This document shows positions 55,265 through 64,000 of a stretch of DNA of 64,000 nucleotides, piece after piece. Under the pieces are notes generated by a model. It ran no database searches, was not told the DNA's origin, and saw only the letters and a program-made list of their open reading frames with translations. Origin of the DNA: Actinomadura sp. DC4 (lineage in GTDB: Bacteria; Actinomycetota; Actinomycetes; Streptosporangiales; Streptosporangiaceae); contig NZ_JAUEQY010000004.1 of assembly GCF_030406325.1 (NCBI RefSeq), forward strand, positions 186,001-250,000. The letters are read 5' to 3'. The position numbers were made by a program, and so were the translations under genes. Every line of letters starts with the position of its first letter. Positions within the stretch are counted from its first letter, which is position 1.

Positions 55265-57067
55265 GTGTGCGGAATTACGGGATGGGTGGACTACGAGCGT
55301 GACCTGACCGGCGAACGCCGTACGGCGCTGGACATGACGCGGACGATGCGGCTGCGCGGCCCGGACGACGAGGGCCTCTGGATCGACCCGCACGTCGCGC
55401 TGGGCCACCGGCGGCTGGCCGTCATCGATGTCGAGGGCGGCGTCCAGCCGATGAGCGAGGGCCCGGCGACCATCGTCTACAGCGGCGAGGTCTACAACTT
55501 CCGCGAGCTGCGTGAGGAACTGGTGTCCCACGGGCACCGGTTCCGTACGCGCAGCGACACCGAGGTGGTCCTGCAGGCCTACCTCCGCTGGGGCGCCGGC
55601 CTGGTGGACCGGCTCAACGGGATGTTCGCCTTCGCCGTCTGGGACCGGCGAACCGAGGAGCTCCTCCTGGCCCGCGACCGCATGGGCATCAAGCCCCTCT
55701 ACTACGCGCCCATGCCACACGGCGTGCTGTTCGGCTCCGAGCCCAAGGCGATCCTCGCCAACCCCGGCTTCACCGCCCGCGTGGACGAGGACGGCCTGTG
55801 CGAGGTGCTGACCATGTCCAAGACGCCCGGCCACGCGATCTTCCTCGGCATGCGCGAGGTCGTGCCCGGTCACACCGTGCGCGTCTCCCGCGAGGGCATC
55901 ACCGACCGGGAGTACTGGGCGCTGACCGCCCAGGAGCACACCGACGACGTCCAGACCACCGTCCGGCACGTACGCGAGCTGCTCGACGACATCGTGGAGC
56001 GCCAGCTGATCTCCGACGTGCCGCTGTGCACCCTGCTGTCCGGCGGGCTGGACTCCAGCGCGCTGACCGCCCTCGCCGACCTCGCCCTCGGGCCCGAGAG
56101 CGTACGGTCCTTCGCGGTCGACTTCGTGGACGAGACCGGCGGGTTCATCCCGGACGAGCTGCGGTCCACCTCGGACACCCCGTACGTCCACGACGTGGCC
56201 AAGCACGTCGGCTCGCTGCACACCGACGTCGTGCTGCGCACCGACCAGCTCGCCTCGCCGCGGATCATGGACAGCGTGCTGCGGGCCCGCGACCTGCCGG
56301 GGATGGGCGACATGGACGCCTCGCTGTACCTGTTGTTCGAGGAGATCAGAAGGCACTCCACCGTCGCGCTGTCGGGAGAGTCGGCCGACGAGGTCTTCGG
56401 CGGCTACCCGTGGTTCCATGACCCGGACATCGTGAACACCCCCACCTTCCCGTGGGCCATGACCTCGTTCGCCAACGGCCGCGACCTGCTCGACCCGGAC
56501 CTGAACGCGCGGGTGGAGGCCTACCAGGACCGCCGGTACCACGAGGCCCTGGAGGAGGTGCCGTATCTGCCCGGCGTGAGCGCGCTGGAGCGGCGGATGC
56601 GGGAGATCTGTTACCTCCACCTCACCCGCATGGTCCGCGTCCTGCTGGACCGCAAGGACCGGCTGAGCATGGCCGTCGGCCTCGAGGTACGCGTGCCGTA
56701 CTGCGACCACCGCCTCGTGGAGTACGTCTTCAACACGCCCTGGGCGTACAAGACCTACGACGGGCGGGAGAAGAGCCTCCTGCGCGGGGCCGTCGCCGAC
56801 GCGCTACCGGGGTCGGTCGTCCAGCGCGTCAAGAGCCCGTACCCGGCGACGCAGAACGCCAGCTACGAGAAGGCGATCAGAGAGCGGCTCGGCGAGATCG
56901 TCGCCGACCCGGCAGCGCCGATCCGGCCCTACCTCGACCCGGCCGCGGTCGAGGTCGCGCTGCGGCGGCCGATCGGGCACGCCAGCCTCCAGCGCGACCG
57001 CATCGGGCTTGAACGCGCGGTGTCCCTCAACGACTGGCTGACGGCCTATCGACCGGCCTCTGTCTAG
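55265..57067 (+). CDS. asnB: Asparagine synthase (glutamine-hydrolysing)
   Basis: 600 residues. Class II glutamine amidotransferase domain with catalytic Cys right after the start codon (VCGITGWVDYE), which fixes the GTG at 55265 (GAGGGGGA upstream). LRGPDDEGLW, YSGEVYNFRELREEL and RSDTEVVLQAY follow. The synthetase domain (~235-600) has the PP-loop LLSGGLDSSALTAL and GESADEVFGGYPWF. Makes asparagine from aspartate, ATP and glutamine; close relatives amidate peptides or natural products, but no biosynthetic genes are nearby. Confidence 0.93.
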   Translation: MCGITGWVDYERDLTGERRTALDMTRTMRLRGPDDEGLWIDPHVALGHRRLAVIDVEGGVQPMSEGPATIVYSGEVYNFRELREELVSHGHRFRTRSDTEVVLQAYLRWGAGLVDRLNGMFAFAVWDRRTEELLLARDRMGIKPLYYAPMPHGVLFGSEPKAILANPGFTARVDEDGLCEVLTMSKTPGHAIFLGMREVVPGHTVRVSREGITDREYWALTAQEHTDDVQTTVRHVRELLDDIVERQLISDVPLCTLLSGGLDSSALTALADLALGPESVRSFAVDFVDETGGFIPDELRSTSDTPYVHDVAKHVGSLHTDVVLRTDQLASPRIMDSVLRARDLPGMGDMDASLYLLFEEIRRHSTVALSGESADEVFGGYPWFHDPDIVNTPTFPWAMTSFANGRDLLDPDLNARVEAYQDRRYHEALEEVPYLPGVSALERRMREICYLHLTRMVRVLLDRKDRLSMAVGLEVRVPYCDHRLVEYVFNTPWAYKTYDGREKSLLRGAVADALPGSVVQRVKSPYPATQNASYEKAIRERLGEIVADPAAPIRPYLDPAAVEVALRRPIGHASLQRDRIGLERAVSLNDWLTAYRPASV

Positions 57068-57074
57068 CCAGGGC

Positions 57075-57226
57075 CTGTCTCGAAGTCCCGCTGTCCTACT
57101 GCGCGACGCCCAGGCGGCGCCTCGCCGCGTTGTCGTCGGTCGCCGGCCAGCACCAGGCCGACTCCTCCTCCGCCTTGCGACGCGCCGCCTGGACACCGCT
57201 CGCCACGAACGGAGACCTCGAGACAG
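57075..57226 (+). repeat. MITE-like dispersed repeat, copy B
   Basis: 152 bp between CTGTCTCGAA (57075-57084) and CTCGAGACAG (57217-57226). Shares its internal blocks with copy A in reverse orientation, with two short extra segments. It begins 7 bases after the asnB stop and ends 3 bases before the next gene's stop, filling the gap. No open frame. Confidence 0.75.
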
Positions 57227-57229
57227 GCT

Positions 57230-57997
57230 TTAGCGCTCACTCCTCAGCTTGGCGATGCGGTTCTCGTACATGCGCAGGAAGTCGGCGCGTGCGGCGTGCG
57301 CGCGTTCGTAGTCGCGCAGCTCGCCGACCTGCCGGGCGTCGAGGCCGCGCAGCCGGGCGCGTACGGAGGCCAGGGTCGCCTCGTCGTATCCCGACACGGG
57401 CAGGTCCTTGGCGGACGGTGCCGCCGGGGCCTTCGCCGCGGCCGCCGGCTTGGGCTTGGCGGCGGGCTTCGGCTTGGCCGGCGCGGCCTCCTTGGCGGCG
57501 GGCTTCGGCTTCGGTTTCGGGGCCGGTTTCGGCTTCGGCGCCTTCGTGGTCGTCGTCGCGGTCGCGGCGGGCTTCGGCCGGGTCTCGGCGGAGGGCCGTG
57601 ACGGCGGCGCGGTGGCCGGCTTGGGCGGCGAGGCGGGACGTGTCGTCGCGGCGGGCCTGGGCGCGGGCCTGCTCGCGGGCTTCGCCGCCGCGGGCTTGGG
57701 CTTGCCGACGGAGATCTCCGAGTCGGTGGTGGCGCGGCTCGCCGGGGGCTCCTCGGCCTTGCCGTTGCCCGCGACCTTTCCGACGACCATGCCGGTGAGG
57801 TTCTCGGCGTCGTCTTTCAGGCGGCCTAGGACGGGCCCCAGCCCGGACTCGCGCGCCTCGCGGTAGTCCTTGCGGACACGGTCGGTCAGCAGGAGAGCCC
57901 GCCCGACACCCATGACCGCCAGCCGGGCAGCATGGATGGGGAGCTCGCTGACGGTGTCCCTGACATGTTCTTTCAGGCGGCGTGGCGTTCGTGTCAT
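57230..57997 (-). CDS. Lys/Ala/Pro-rich protein next to ispH (lipid-droplet-associated type)
   Basis: 255 residues. N-terminal amphipathic helices ([40 protein letters not shown]), a ~110-residue low-complexity middle rich in Ala, Lys, Pro and Thr ([14 protein letters not shown] type), and a C-terminal helical domain ([40 protein letters not shown]). A protein of this layout lies beside ispH in mycobacteria and rhodococci, where relatives are reported on lipid droplets. ATG at 57997. Function here inferred from position and layout. Confidence 0.75.
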   Translation of the reverse strand: MTRTPRRLKEHVRDTVSELPIHAARLAVMGVGRALLLTDRVRKDYREARESGLGPVLGRLKDDAENLTGMVVGKVAGNGKAEEPPASRATTDSEISVGKPKPAAAKPASRPAPRPAATTRPASPPKPATAPPSRPSAETRPKPAATATTTTKAPKPKPAPKPKPKPAAKEAAPAKPKPAAKPKPAAAAKAPAAPSAKDLPVSGYDEATLASVRARLRGLDARQVGELRDYERAHAARADFLRMYENRIAKLRSER

Positions 57998-58159
57998 CGT
58001 TTGTTTCTGCTCCCTCCAGCCCTTTACAAACGGACTGGTCGGTACCCTACGGTCCTGTCCACGAACACTCTGCCCTACCGTGGCGCGGCGTTCACGCCCC
58101 GTGGCCGGGTTTCACGCACGCGAATCGGCGGTGTCGTGAGCGCGCCTACGATGGGACCC

Positions 58160-59107
58160 ATGACTCGTCGCGTTCTCCTGGCCAAGCCGCGTGGGTACTG
58201 CGCGGGTGTCGATCGAGCCGTACAGACGGTGGAGCTGGCGCTGGAACGCTATGGCGCCCCCATCTACGTGCGCAAACAGATCGTCCACAACGTCCATGTG
58301 GTCAAGACCCTCGAGGAGCGGGGCGCCGTCTTCGTCGACGAGACCGAAGAGGTGCCCGAGGGCGCCATCGTCGTCTTCTCCGCCCACGGTGTGGCCCCGG
58401 TCGTGCACGACGAGGCAAAGAGCCTCAGCCTGCGTACGATCGACGCCACCTGCCCGCTGGTCACCAAAGTGCACAAGGAGGCCAAGCGCTTCGCCTCCTC
58501 CGACTACGACATCCTCCTCATCGGCCACGAGGGCCACGAAGAGGTCGTCGGCACCAGCGGTGAGGCCCCCGAGCACGTCCAGCTCGTCGACGGGCCGGGC
58601 GACGTGGCGAACATCACGGTCCGCGACCCGGAGAAGGTCGTGTGGCTGTCCCAGACCACGCTGTCGGTGGACGAGACCACTGCCACGGTCGACGCGCTGC
58701 GCGCCCGCTTCCCCAAGCTGCTCGACCCGCCCTCGGACGACATCTGCTACGCCACCCAGAACCGCCAGGTCGCGGTGAAGGAGATCGCCGCGGAGTCGCA
58801 GCTCGTGATCGTGGTCGGCTCGCGCAACTCCTCCAACTCCGTACGCCTCGTCGAGGTCGCCAAGGACCACGGCGCCGACGCGTCGTACCTCATCGACTAC
58901 GCCGAGCAGATCGAGCCGTCCTGGCTCGACGGCGTGACGACGGTCGGTGTGACGAGCGGTGCCTCGGTGCCGGAGGAGCTCGTCGCGGGCGTTCTGGCGC
59001 GCCTCGCCGAGCACGGGTTCGACGAGGTCGAGGAGGTCGAGTCGGTGCGCGAGCGCATGGTCTTCGCCCTGCCGCACGAGCTCCGCCGCGACCTGCGCGC
59101 CGTCTGA
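58160..59107 (+). CDS. ispH: 4-hydroxy-3-methylbut-2-enyl diphosphate reductase
   Basis: 315 residues. Last step of the MEP pathway, giving IPP and DMAPP. The three 4Fe-4S cysteines are visible: [28 protein letters not shown] and [14 protein letters not shown]; also [14 protein letters not shown] and [19 protein letters not shown] at 58160 gives [20 protein letters not shown] 8 bases upstream may be the -10 of a leaderless transcript. An ATG at 58151 is an alternative. Supplies precursors for uppS at 25078. Confidence 0.95.
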   Translation: MTRRVLLAKPRGYCAGVDRAVQTVELALERYGAPIYVRKQIVHNVHVVKTLEERGAVFVDETEEVPEGAIVVFSAHGVAPVVHDEAKSLSLRTIDATCPLVTKVHKEAKRFASSDYDILLIGHEGHEEVVGTSGEAPEHVQLVDGPGDVANITVRDPEKVVWLSQTTLSVDETTATVDALRARFPKLLDPPSDDICYATQNRQVAVKEIAAESQLVIVVGSRNSSNSVRLVEVAKDHGADASYLIDYAEQIEPSWLDGVTTVGVTSGASVPEELVAGVLARLAEHGFDEVEEVESVRERMVFALPHELRRDLRAV

Positions 59108-59111
59108 CCTC

Positions 59112-59687
59112 TCAGTCGGCGGCGTGCCGGCCGGGTGTCTCGTCCCAGCGGACCGGGTCGTCGTCCTCGTCCTTGCGGCCGAGCAGGGACGTGCGGCCGC
59201 GGAACGGATGGTCGGCGGCGATCCCGGCGCTCAGCTCCCGGAGGTTGGCGGGCAGGCCGCGCGGCACCGCGATCACCACCACGAGCACCGCGCCGGCGAA
59301 CAGCCACGGCATGCCGGAGGTCAGCGTCGTGACCAGGGTGAGCAGCACGCTCACCAGGAACGACCGCTCTCCGAACGAGCCCACGACCGCCGACAGCAGC
59401 GACACCCCGAAGAAGATCAGCGGCGGGCTGACCACGAGCGTCAGCAGGTCCGTACGGCGGGTCGCCAGCACCGCGAGCAGGCAGCCGAGGACGAACAGGA
59501 AGCCCTGGGCGGAGTGCAGGCCGAACAGGCCGCCGCCGATCGCGCCCACCAGCGTCGCGCTGAGCACGACGACAACGCCGCCCCGGCCGGTCAGAGTGAC
59601 CGCCGGGCCGGCGGCGCGTGGGCGCCGTGACGCCCCCGTCGTGGAAGTGGACGCCGTCTTGGGGCCTCCACGCGTGTCCGTTGCCAC
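59112..59687 (-). CDS. DUF6542 family membrane protein
   Basis: 191 residues. Four hydrophobic segments (~32-150: GVVVVLSATLVGAIGGGLFG, FLFVLGCLLAVLATRRTDLL, VVSPPLIFFGVSLLSAVVGS, MPWLFAGAVLVVVIAVPRGL) with charged ends. Found between ispH and ychF in actinobacteria (Rv1111c position, from memory). GTG at 59687 is a reasonable start, but a longer form to 59756 cannot be excluded. Function unknown. Confidence 0.78.
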   Translation of the reverse strand: MATDTRGGPKTASTSTTGASRRPRAAGPAVTLTGRGGVVVVLSATLVGAIGGGLFGLHSAQGFLFVLGCLLAVLATRRTDLLTLVVSPPLIFFGVSLLSAVVGSFGERSFLVSVLLTLVTTLTSGMPWLFAGAVLVVVIAVPRGLPANLRELSAGIAADHPFRGRTSLLGRKDEDDDPVRWDETPGRHAAD

Positions 59688-59769
59688 CAGCCGTCCCAGA
59701 GTCGAGCGTGCCTGACCGTACGGTAACCCGCTCCAGGGGGTCACGTCCCGCGACACGACGTTACCGTCG

Positions 59770-60984
59770 TCAAGGAAGCAGGCGGATCTGGCGGTTCTCG
59801 TCGGCGTCGTCGGCGAGTTCGGCCGCCGAGAGCGAGCGGGCCGGCTCTCCCACCTGCTGCGGCGGGTCCAGCTCCGCGTCGGTGACCCCGAGCTCGTTCA
59901 GCCGCCGCGCGGTGACGAGGACGCGGCTCTCCAGAGAGCCGACCGTACGGTTGTAGGACACGACGGCGTTCGTGAGCGACTTGCCGAGCTGGTCGACGTG
60001 ACGGCCCAGCGTGCCGAGGCGCTCGTACAGCTCGCGGCCGAGCTCGAACACCGCGCGGGCGTTCTCCGACAGCGCCTCCTGCTGCCAGGCGTAGTGCGCG
60101 GTGCGCAGCATCGTGATGAGCGTCGTGGGCGTGGCGATGTGCACGCGGCGGCGCATCGCGTACTCCAGGAGCTCCGGGTCGCGGTCGAGGGCGGGCGCCA
60201 GGAACGCCTCTCCCGGAACGAACAGCACCACGAACTCCGGGGTGGGGCTGAAGGAGCGCCAGTACGCCTTGGCGGCGAGCCGGTCGACGTGCTCGCGCAG
60301 GTGCCGGGCGTGCGCGTCGAGCCGTCCCTTCCACACGGCGGCCTCGTCGGTGCCGGCCGCCTCCAGGTACGCGGCGAGCGACACCTTGGAGTCCACGACG
60401 ATGTTCTTGCCGCCCGCGAGGCGTACGACGAGGTCGGGGCGCTGGCCGCCCGGTGCCGTCGCCTGCTCGTCGAAGTCGCAGTGGCGGGTCATCCCGGAGA
60501 TCTCCACCACGCGCCGGAGCTGCAGTTCGCCCCACCGGCCGCGCGCCTCGGGCCGCTGCAGGGCGCGTACGAGGGTGTGGGTCTCGTGGCGGAGCTGGTC
60601 GGAGCTCTGGCGGACGAACTCGACCTGCTTGGCGAGCATCGCGTGCGACTCGCGCCGGCCCGTCTCGACCTCGCGCAGCTGCTCCTCGACGCGCCCGAGA
60701 GTGTCCTTGAGCGGCGCGATGCGCTTGTCGAGCTCTCCGGCGGCCTCGGCGTTCGCGGTGGCCAGGCGGGTGCCGGCCAGCTCCAGGAAACGCTGGTTGC
60801 TGGCGTCGAGGGCCTGGGCGGACAGCGACTGGAAGCGCTCGGTGAGGCGTTCCTCGACGTAGGCGACCTTCTCCTCGGCCGCCTTCGCGCGCGCCGTGAT
60901 CATCGCCGTACGGCTCCGCGCCCATGCCACCCCCGCGACGGCACCGACGACGAGACCGACGACCAAGCCGAGAAGAACGTCCAT
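59770..60984 (-). CDS. rmuC: DNA recombination protein RmuC
   Basis: 404 residues. N-terminal membrane anchor (VLLGLVVGLVVGAVAGVAWA), long coiled coil (~28-130), then the RmuC nuclease-like domain: RPEARGRWGELQLRRVVEIS, GGQRPDLVVRLAGGKNIVVD (PD-(D/E)xK-type VDSKV) and PEFVVLFVPGEAFLAPAL. Limits DNA inversions and recombination in E. coli. ATG at 60984; no clear ribosome site. Divergent from the next gene. Confidence 0.9.
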   Translation of the reverse strand: MDVLLGLVVGLVVGAVAGVAWARSRTAMITARAKAAEEKVAYVEERLTERFQSLSAQALDASNQRFLELAGTRLATANAEAAGELDKRIAPLKDTLGRVEEQLREVETGRRESHAMLAKQVEFVRQSSDQLRHETHTLVRALQRPEARGRWGELQLRRVVEISGMTRHCDFDEQATAPGGQRPDLVVRLAGGKNIVVDSKVSLAAYLEAAGTDEAAVWKGRLDAHARHLREHVDRLAAKAYWRSFSPTPEFVVLFVPGEAFLAPALDRDPELLEYAMRRRVHIATPTTLITMLRTAHYAWQQEALSENARAVFELGRELYERLGTLGRHVDQLGKSLTNAVVSYNRTVGSLESRVLVTARRLNELGVTDAELDPPQQVGEPARSLSAAELADDADENRQIRLLP

Positions 60985-61091
60985 TACCGCATCGTGACAA
61001 AGCGAACGCGCCGATGCCGGGACGACGCGCGGGCCATGCCCGACGCGAATCGTTGGGGGACTCCTGCACACCCGAGAATTAGGGTGTCCCC

Positions 61092-61613
61092 ATGCAGCGG
61101 CCGCGGCGTCCCGGGAAGCTCACCGCAGTGGCGCTCGTCGCGCTCGTGATCGTCGTCGCGGGCACCGGCGTGCTGGCGTACATCTCACGGACCGGCCCGG
61201 CGTACCGGACGCCGGTGGCGTGCTCGCTGCTCACTCAGGCGCAGGTCGACGCGTACGTGCCCGGTGCGGTGCCGGGCGACGACGGTGACGGGTACTACTG
61301 CCCGTGGGCCGCGACGGGCGGTACGGGCCGGCTGACGGTGGCGGTGGAGGTCCTCCCCGGCGAGCGGCCGCGCGTCGGGGCGGCGGAGAGCCGGTACGGC
61401 GTCCGGCGGCGGCAGGCCGGCACGACGGTCAGAAAACTGTCGCTCGGCGACGAGTCGTTCATGGCGTGCGTCTCGCAGGGCTGCCGGTCCTGCACGCGGG
61501 TGAGCAATGTCGTGTTCACCCTGGAGCTGCGGGGCGGCGCGCGTGACCCCGCCTCCTCGGTGCGGGCGCTCACGGCGCAGGCGGTCCGGCACATGCGCGG
61601 GCTCCGCGGATGA
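61092..61613 (+). CDS. Putative secreted/anchored DUF3558-like protein
   Basis: 173 residues. Membrane anchor or signal (~9-30, LTAVALVALVIVVAGTGVLA), then ACSLLTQAQVDAYVPGAVPG, resembling the start of DUF3558 domains, followed by YYCPWAATGGTGRLTVAVEV and a three-Cys patch CVSQGCRSC. Five cysteines in the outer domain suggest disulfides. Function unknown. Ends 36 bases before ychF. Confidence 0.7.
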   Translation: MQRPRRPGKLTAVALVALVIVVAGTGVLAYISRTGPAYRTPVACSLLTQAQVDAYVPGAVPGDDGDGYYCPWAATGGTGRLTVAVEVLPGERPRVGAAESRYGVRRRQAGTTVRKLSLGDESFMACVSQGCRSCTRVSNVVFTLELRGGARDPASSVRALTAQAVRHMRGLRG

Positions 61614-61649
61614 CGGCCCGGGTGCTCCGGGGCCGTAGACTCGCCGTCC

Positions 61650-62729
<1,080 letters not shown>

Positions 62730-62778
62730 CGCGGAGAGATGAACCTCGCCTTCCGGTAATACCGCTCGTCACTCGGAG

Positions 62779-62809
62779 TTATCCACAGCCGCGTGCCGGG
62801 GCTGTGCAT
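62779..62809. terminator. Hairpin after ychF containing a DnaA-box sequence
   Basis: ATCCACAGCC (62781-62790) pairs with GGCTGTGCAT (62800-62809), one mismatch, 9-base loop, 50 bp after the ychF stop. The left arm includes a perfect TTATCCACA (62779-62787). Terminator most likely; a single DnaA box is not evidence for an origin. Confidence 0.5.
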
Positions 62810-62921
62810 CCCCGTTGAACCCTGGAACAATTGACCGCCGTGGTTAGGGTGGTAAATCAAACACCAGTAGATGGATAACACGGCGCGCCGATCCGGCTGG
62901 GCAGGCGCGAGCGGAGGGACG

Positions 62922-63932
62922 ATGGCTCGCAGGTCGTCCGGCGTCGTAGACGCCGGTACCCCCGGTTACCCGCCGGGCGGTTTCGGGCCCGCCGACCCCT
63001 GGGACGCACCAGAGGAGAAGGGGCGGCGCGGCAAGGGCCGCCGTGGGTCCGGCGGCGGTGGTCGTGGCGACCGCGGCGGCTGGGGAGGTTCCGGCGGACG
63101 GTGGTGGATCTACGTCGGCCGCGTCATCCTCTGGGCTTTCCTCATCGTCGTGCTGGTCAACGGCGTGCGGGCGCCGTTCGAGCGGTTCACCGAGAAGTCG
63201 GCGACGCCGACGACGCCGACCTCGGGAAAGCCGGCCTTTCCCGCGGAGCAGGCGTCCTCATATGCGCTTTCGTTCGCCGACGTCTACCTCAACTACGATC
63301 CGGCTGTGGCGGCGGACCGGGAGAAACAGCTCGCGCAATTCATCGCGCCCGGAGTCGACCCGCAGCTGGGCTGGGGCAACGCCGGAAAGTCGGTGCTGCG
63401 ATCGGCCCAGGTCTTCTCGGTCGACGCGCAGGATGTCAACCGGGCCGTCGTGACGCTTCTGGTCCAGGCGAACGACCGGCTGTTCCAGTTGGCCGTGCCG
63501 GTCTACGCCAAGGACGGCGCGCTGGCGATATCGGGCCGGCCCGCGGCGCTCCCGGCGCCGCCGAGGGCGGCGCTGCCGTCCGCCAACCAGGACCGTGACT
63601 CGGCGCTCGAAACCGAGTTGCAGGAGCCCCTCACGGGCTTCTTCAAGGCCTACGGGAGCGGCGACACGTCCTCGCTCCAGCGCTACTCCGACCCGCCCGT
63701 GACGGGCCTCGGCAACGCCTACGCCCTGAGCGCGCTGAAGGAGATCAACGCGCCGCAGGGCAACGCGAACTCGCGGACGGTCAATGCGACCGTGGTCTGG
63801 CAGGTCTCGCCTGTTCAGAACAAAGCCTCGGGCGGCACGCTCGAGCAGACCTACCAGCTCACCATGGTCAAGAAAGATGGCAATTGGTACGTAACGGACA
63901 TTCGAGGTTCAACGCTTCCGGCCGCGTCATGA
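62922..63932 (+). CDS. TcpC-like conjugal transfer protein
   Basis: 336 residues. Gly/Arg-rich cytoplasmic N-terminus (~1-55), one membrane helix (~63-80, GRVILWAFLIVVLVNGV), and two extracytoplasmic NTF2-like domains of the TcpC/VirB8 kind (~100-205 and ~225-336; LQEPLTGFFKAYGSGDTSSL; TVVWQVSPVQNKASGG; end KKDGNWYVTDIRGSTLP). In actinobacteria such proteins begin gene sets encoding a type IV secretion-like apparatus. ATG at 62922 has GGAGGGA upstream; ATG 62871 is possible. Downstream partners lie beyond the window. Confidence 0.82.
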   Translation: MARRSSGVVDAGTPGYPPGGFGPADPWDAPEEKGRRGKGRRGSGGGGRGDRGGWGGSGGRWWIYVGRVILWAFLIVVLVNGVRAPFERFTEKSATPTTPTSGKPAFPAEQASSYALSFADVYLNYDPAVAADREKQLAQFIAPGVDPQLGWGNAGKSVLRSAQVFSVDAQDVNRAVVTLLVQANDRLFQLAVPVYAKDGALAISGRPAALPAPPRAALPSANQDRDSALETELQEPLTGFFKAYGSGDTSSLQRYSDPPVTGLGNAYALSALKEINAPQGNANSRTVNATVVWQVSPVQNKASGGTLEQTYQLTMVKKDGNWYVTDIRGSTLPAAS

Positions 63933-63992
63933 CGTGGCGCCGGCCTCATTCGAGCACTGAGATCCACTCCCTGACCGAGGAAGGCTAGGTCG

Positions 63993-64000
63993 ATGATTCA
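63993..64000 (+). CDS. Probable start of next gene (cut by window edge)
   Basis: ATG at 63993 with GAGGAAGG about eight bases upstream and only two further codons visible. Position predicts the next gene of the TcpC/type IV secretion-like operon. Confidence 0.4.

Noticed and set aside
55265-57067. asnB as part of a natural-product cluster
   Set aside because: No biosynthetic neighbours; a plain MarR-asnB pair next to DNA-repair genes.
62779-62880. Replication origin (TTATCCACA plus a second partial DnaA box)
   Set aside because: Only one perfect box, no dnaA/dnaN, no AT-rich unwinding region.

Overview
This is high-GC DNA (roughly 70%) with GTG and TTG starts, a mycothiol-dependent detoxification gene (mca), Gln/Pro/Gly-rich membrane-anchored proteins and many one-component regulators. 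It is chromosomal DNA of a filamentous actinobacterium, most likely from the Streptosporangiales/Thermomonosporaceae side; that placement is an impression, not proof. No rRNA, tRNA, CRISPR array, transposase or phage gene was recognised.

Backbone: a set of core genes follows an order I recall from the Mycobacterium tuberculosis Rv1080c-Rv1112 region: greA, DUF4307, mca, a small membrane protein (2.4-4.7 kb), the DUF255/thioredoxin protein (16.9 kb), uppS and phoH2 (25-27 kb), fumC (29.7 kb), glpX and DUF4245 (49.5-52 kb), xseB/xseA (52-54.7 kb), a Lys/Ala/Pro-rich lipid-droplet-type protein, ispH, DUF6542 and ychF (57-62.7 kb). Accessory blocks are inserted between these landmarks.

Block 1 (4.6-16.8 kb) is an envelope-stress and efflux regulon: an MprAB-like two-component system, a PepD/HtrA-like protease, two divergent MacA-like adaptors with low-complexity insertions, a MacB-like ATPase and permease, a membrane-anchored Gly-rich protein and a lipoprotein. 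All five promoters carry a direct repeat of the form TCAGG-N6-TCAGG at matching distances from the start codon or -10, so this looks like one regulon. An exact 88-bp tandem duplication lies between the ATPase and permease genes. Next to the block is a 125-residue protein ending in an RHIM/BASS-like amyloid motif, a candidate regulated-cell-death effector.

Block 2 (19-25 kb): a secreted NlpC/P60 hydrolase, a TetR/MFS drug-efflux pair, a conserved cytoplasmic protein and an ATP-type PEP carboxykinase preceded by three GGTCTA repeats. Block 3 (27.3-29.5 kb): two transglycosylase-like cell-wall proteins downstream of a perfect CRP-type palindrome. Block 4 (31-49.5 kb): two divergent Ser/Thr kinases, a decayed serine hydrolase, a MocR/EamA pair, a class I fumarase, small-enzyme genes, an acyl-CoA dehydrogenase, an MFS exporter, an ABC-2 exporter and a sugar ABC importer lacking its own ATPase, with a palindromic operator in its promoter spacer.

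Two copies of a 125-152 bp MITE-like repeat with 10-bp terminal inverted repeats lie at 34.1 and 57.1 kb. The window ends inside what appears to be the start of a TcpC-type conjugation/type IV secretion-like gene set. At the left edge are tyrosine catabolism (HPPD) and a divergent Lrp/AsnC regulator with a clear shared operator.
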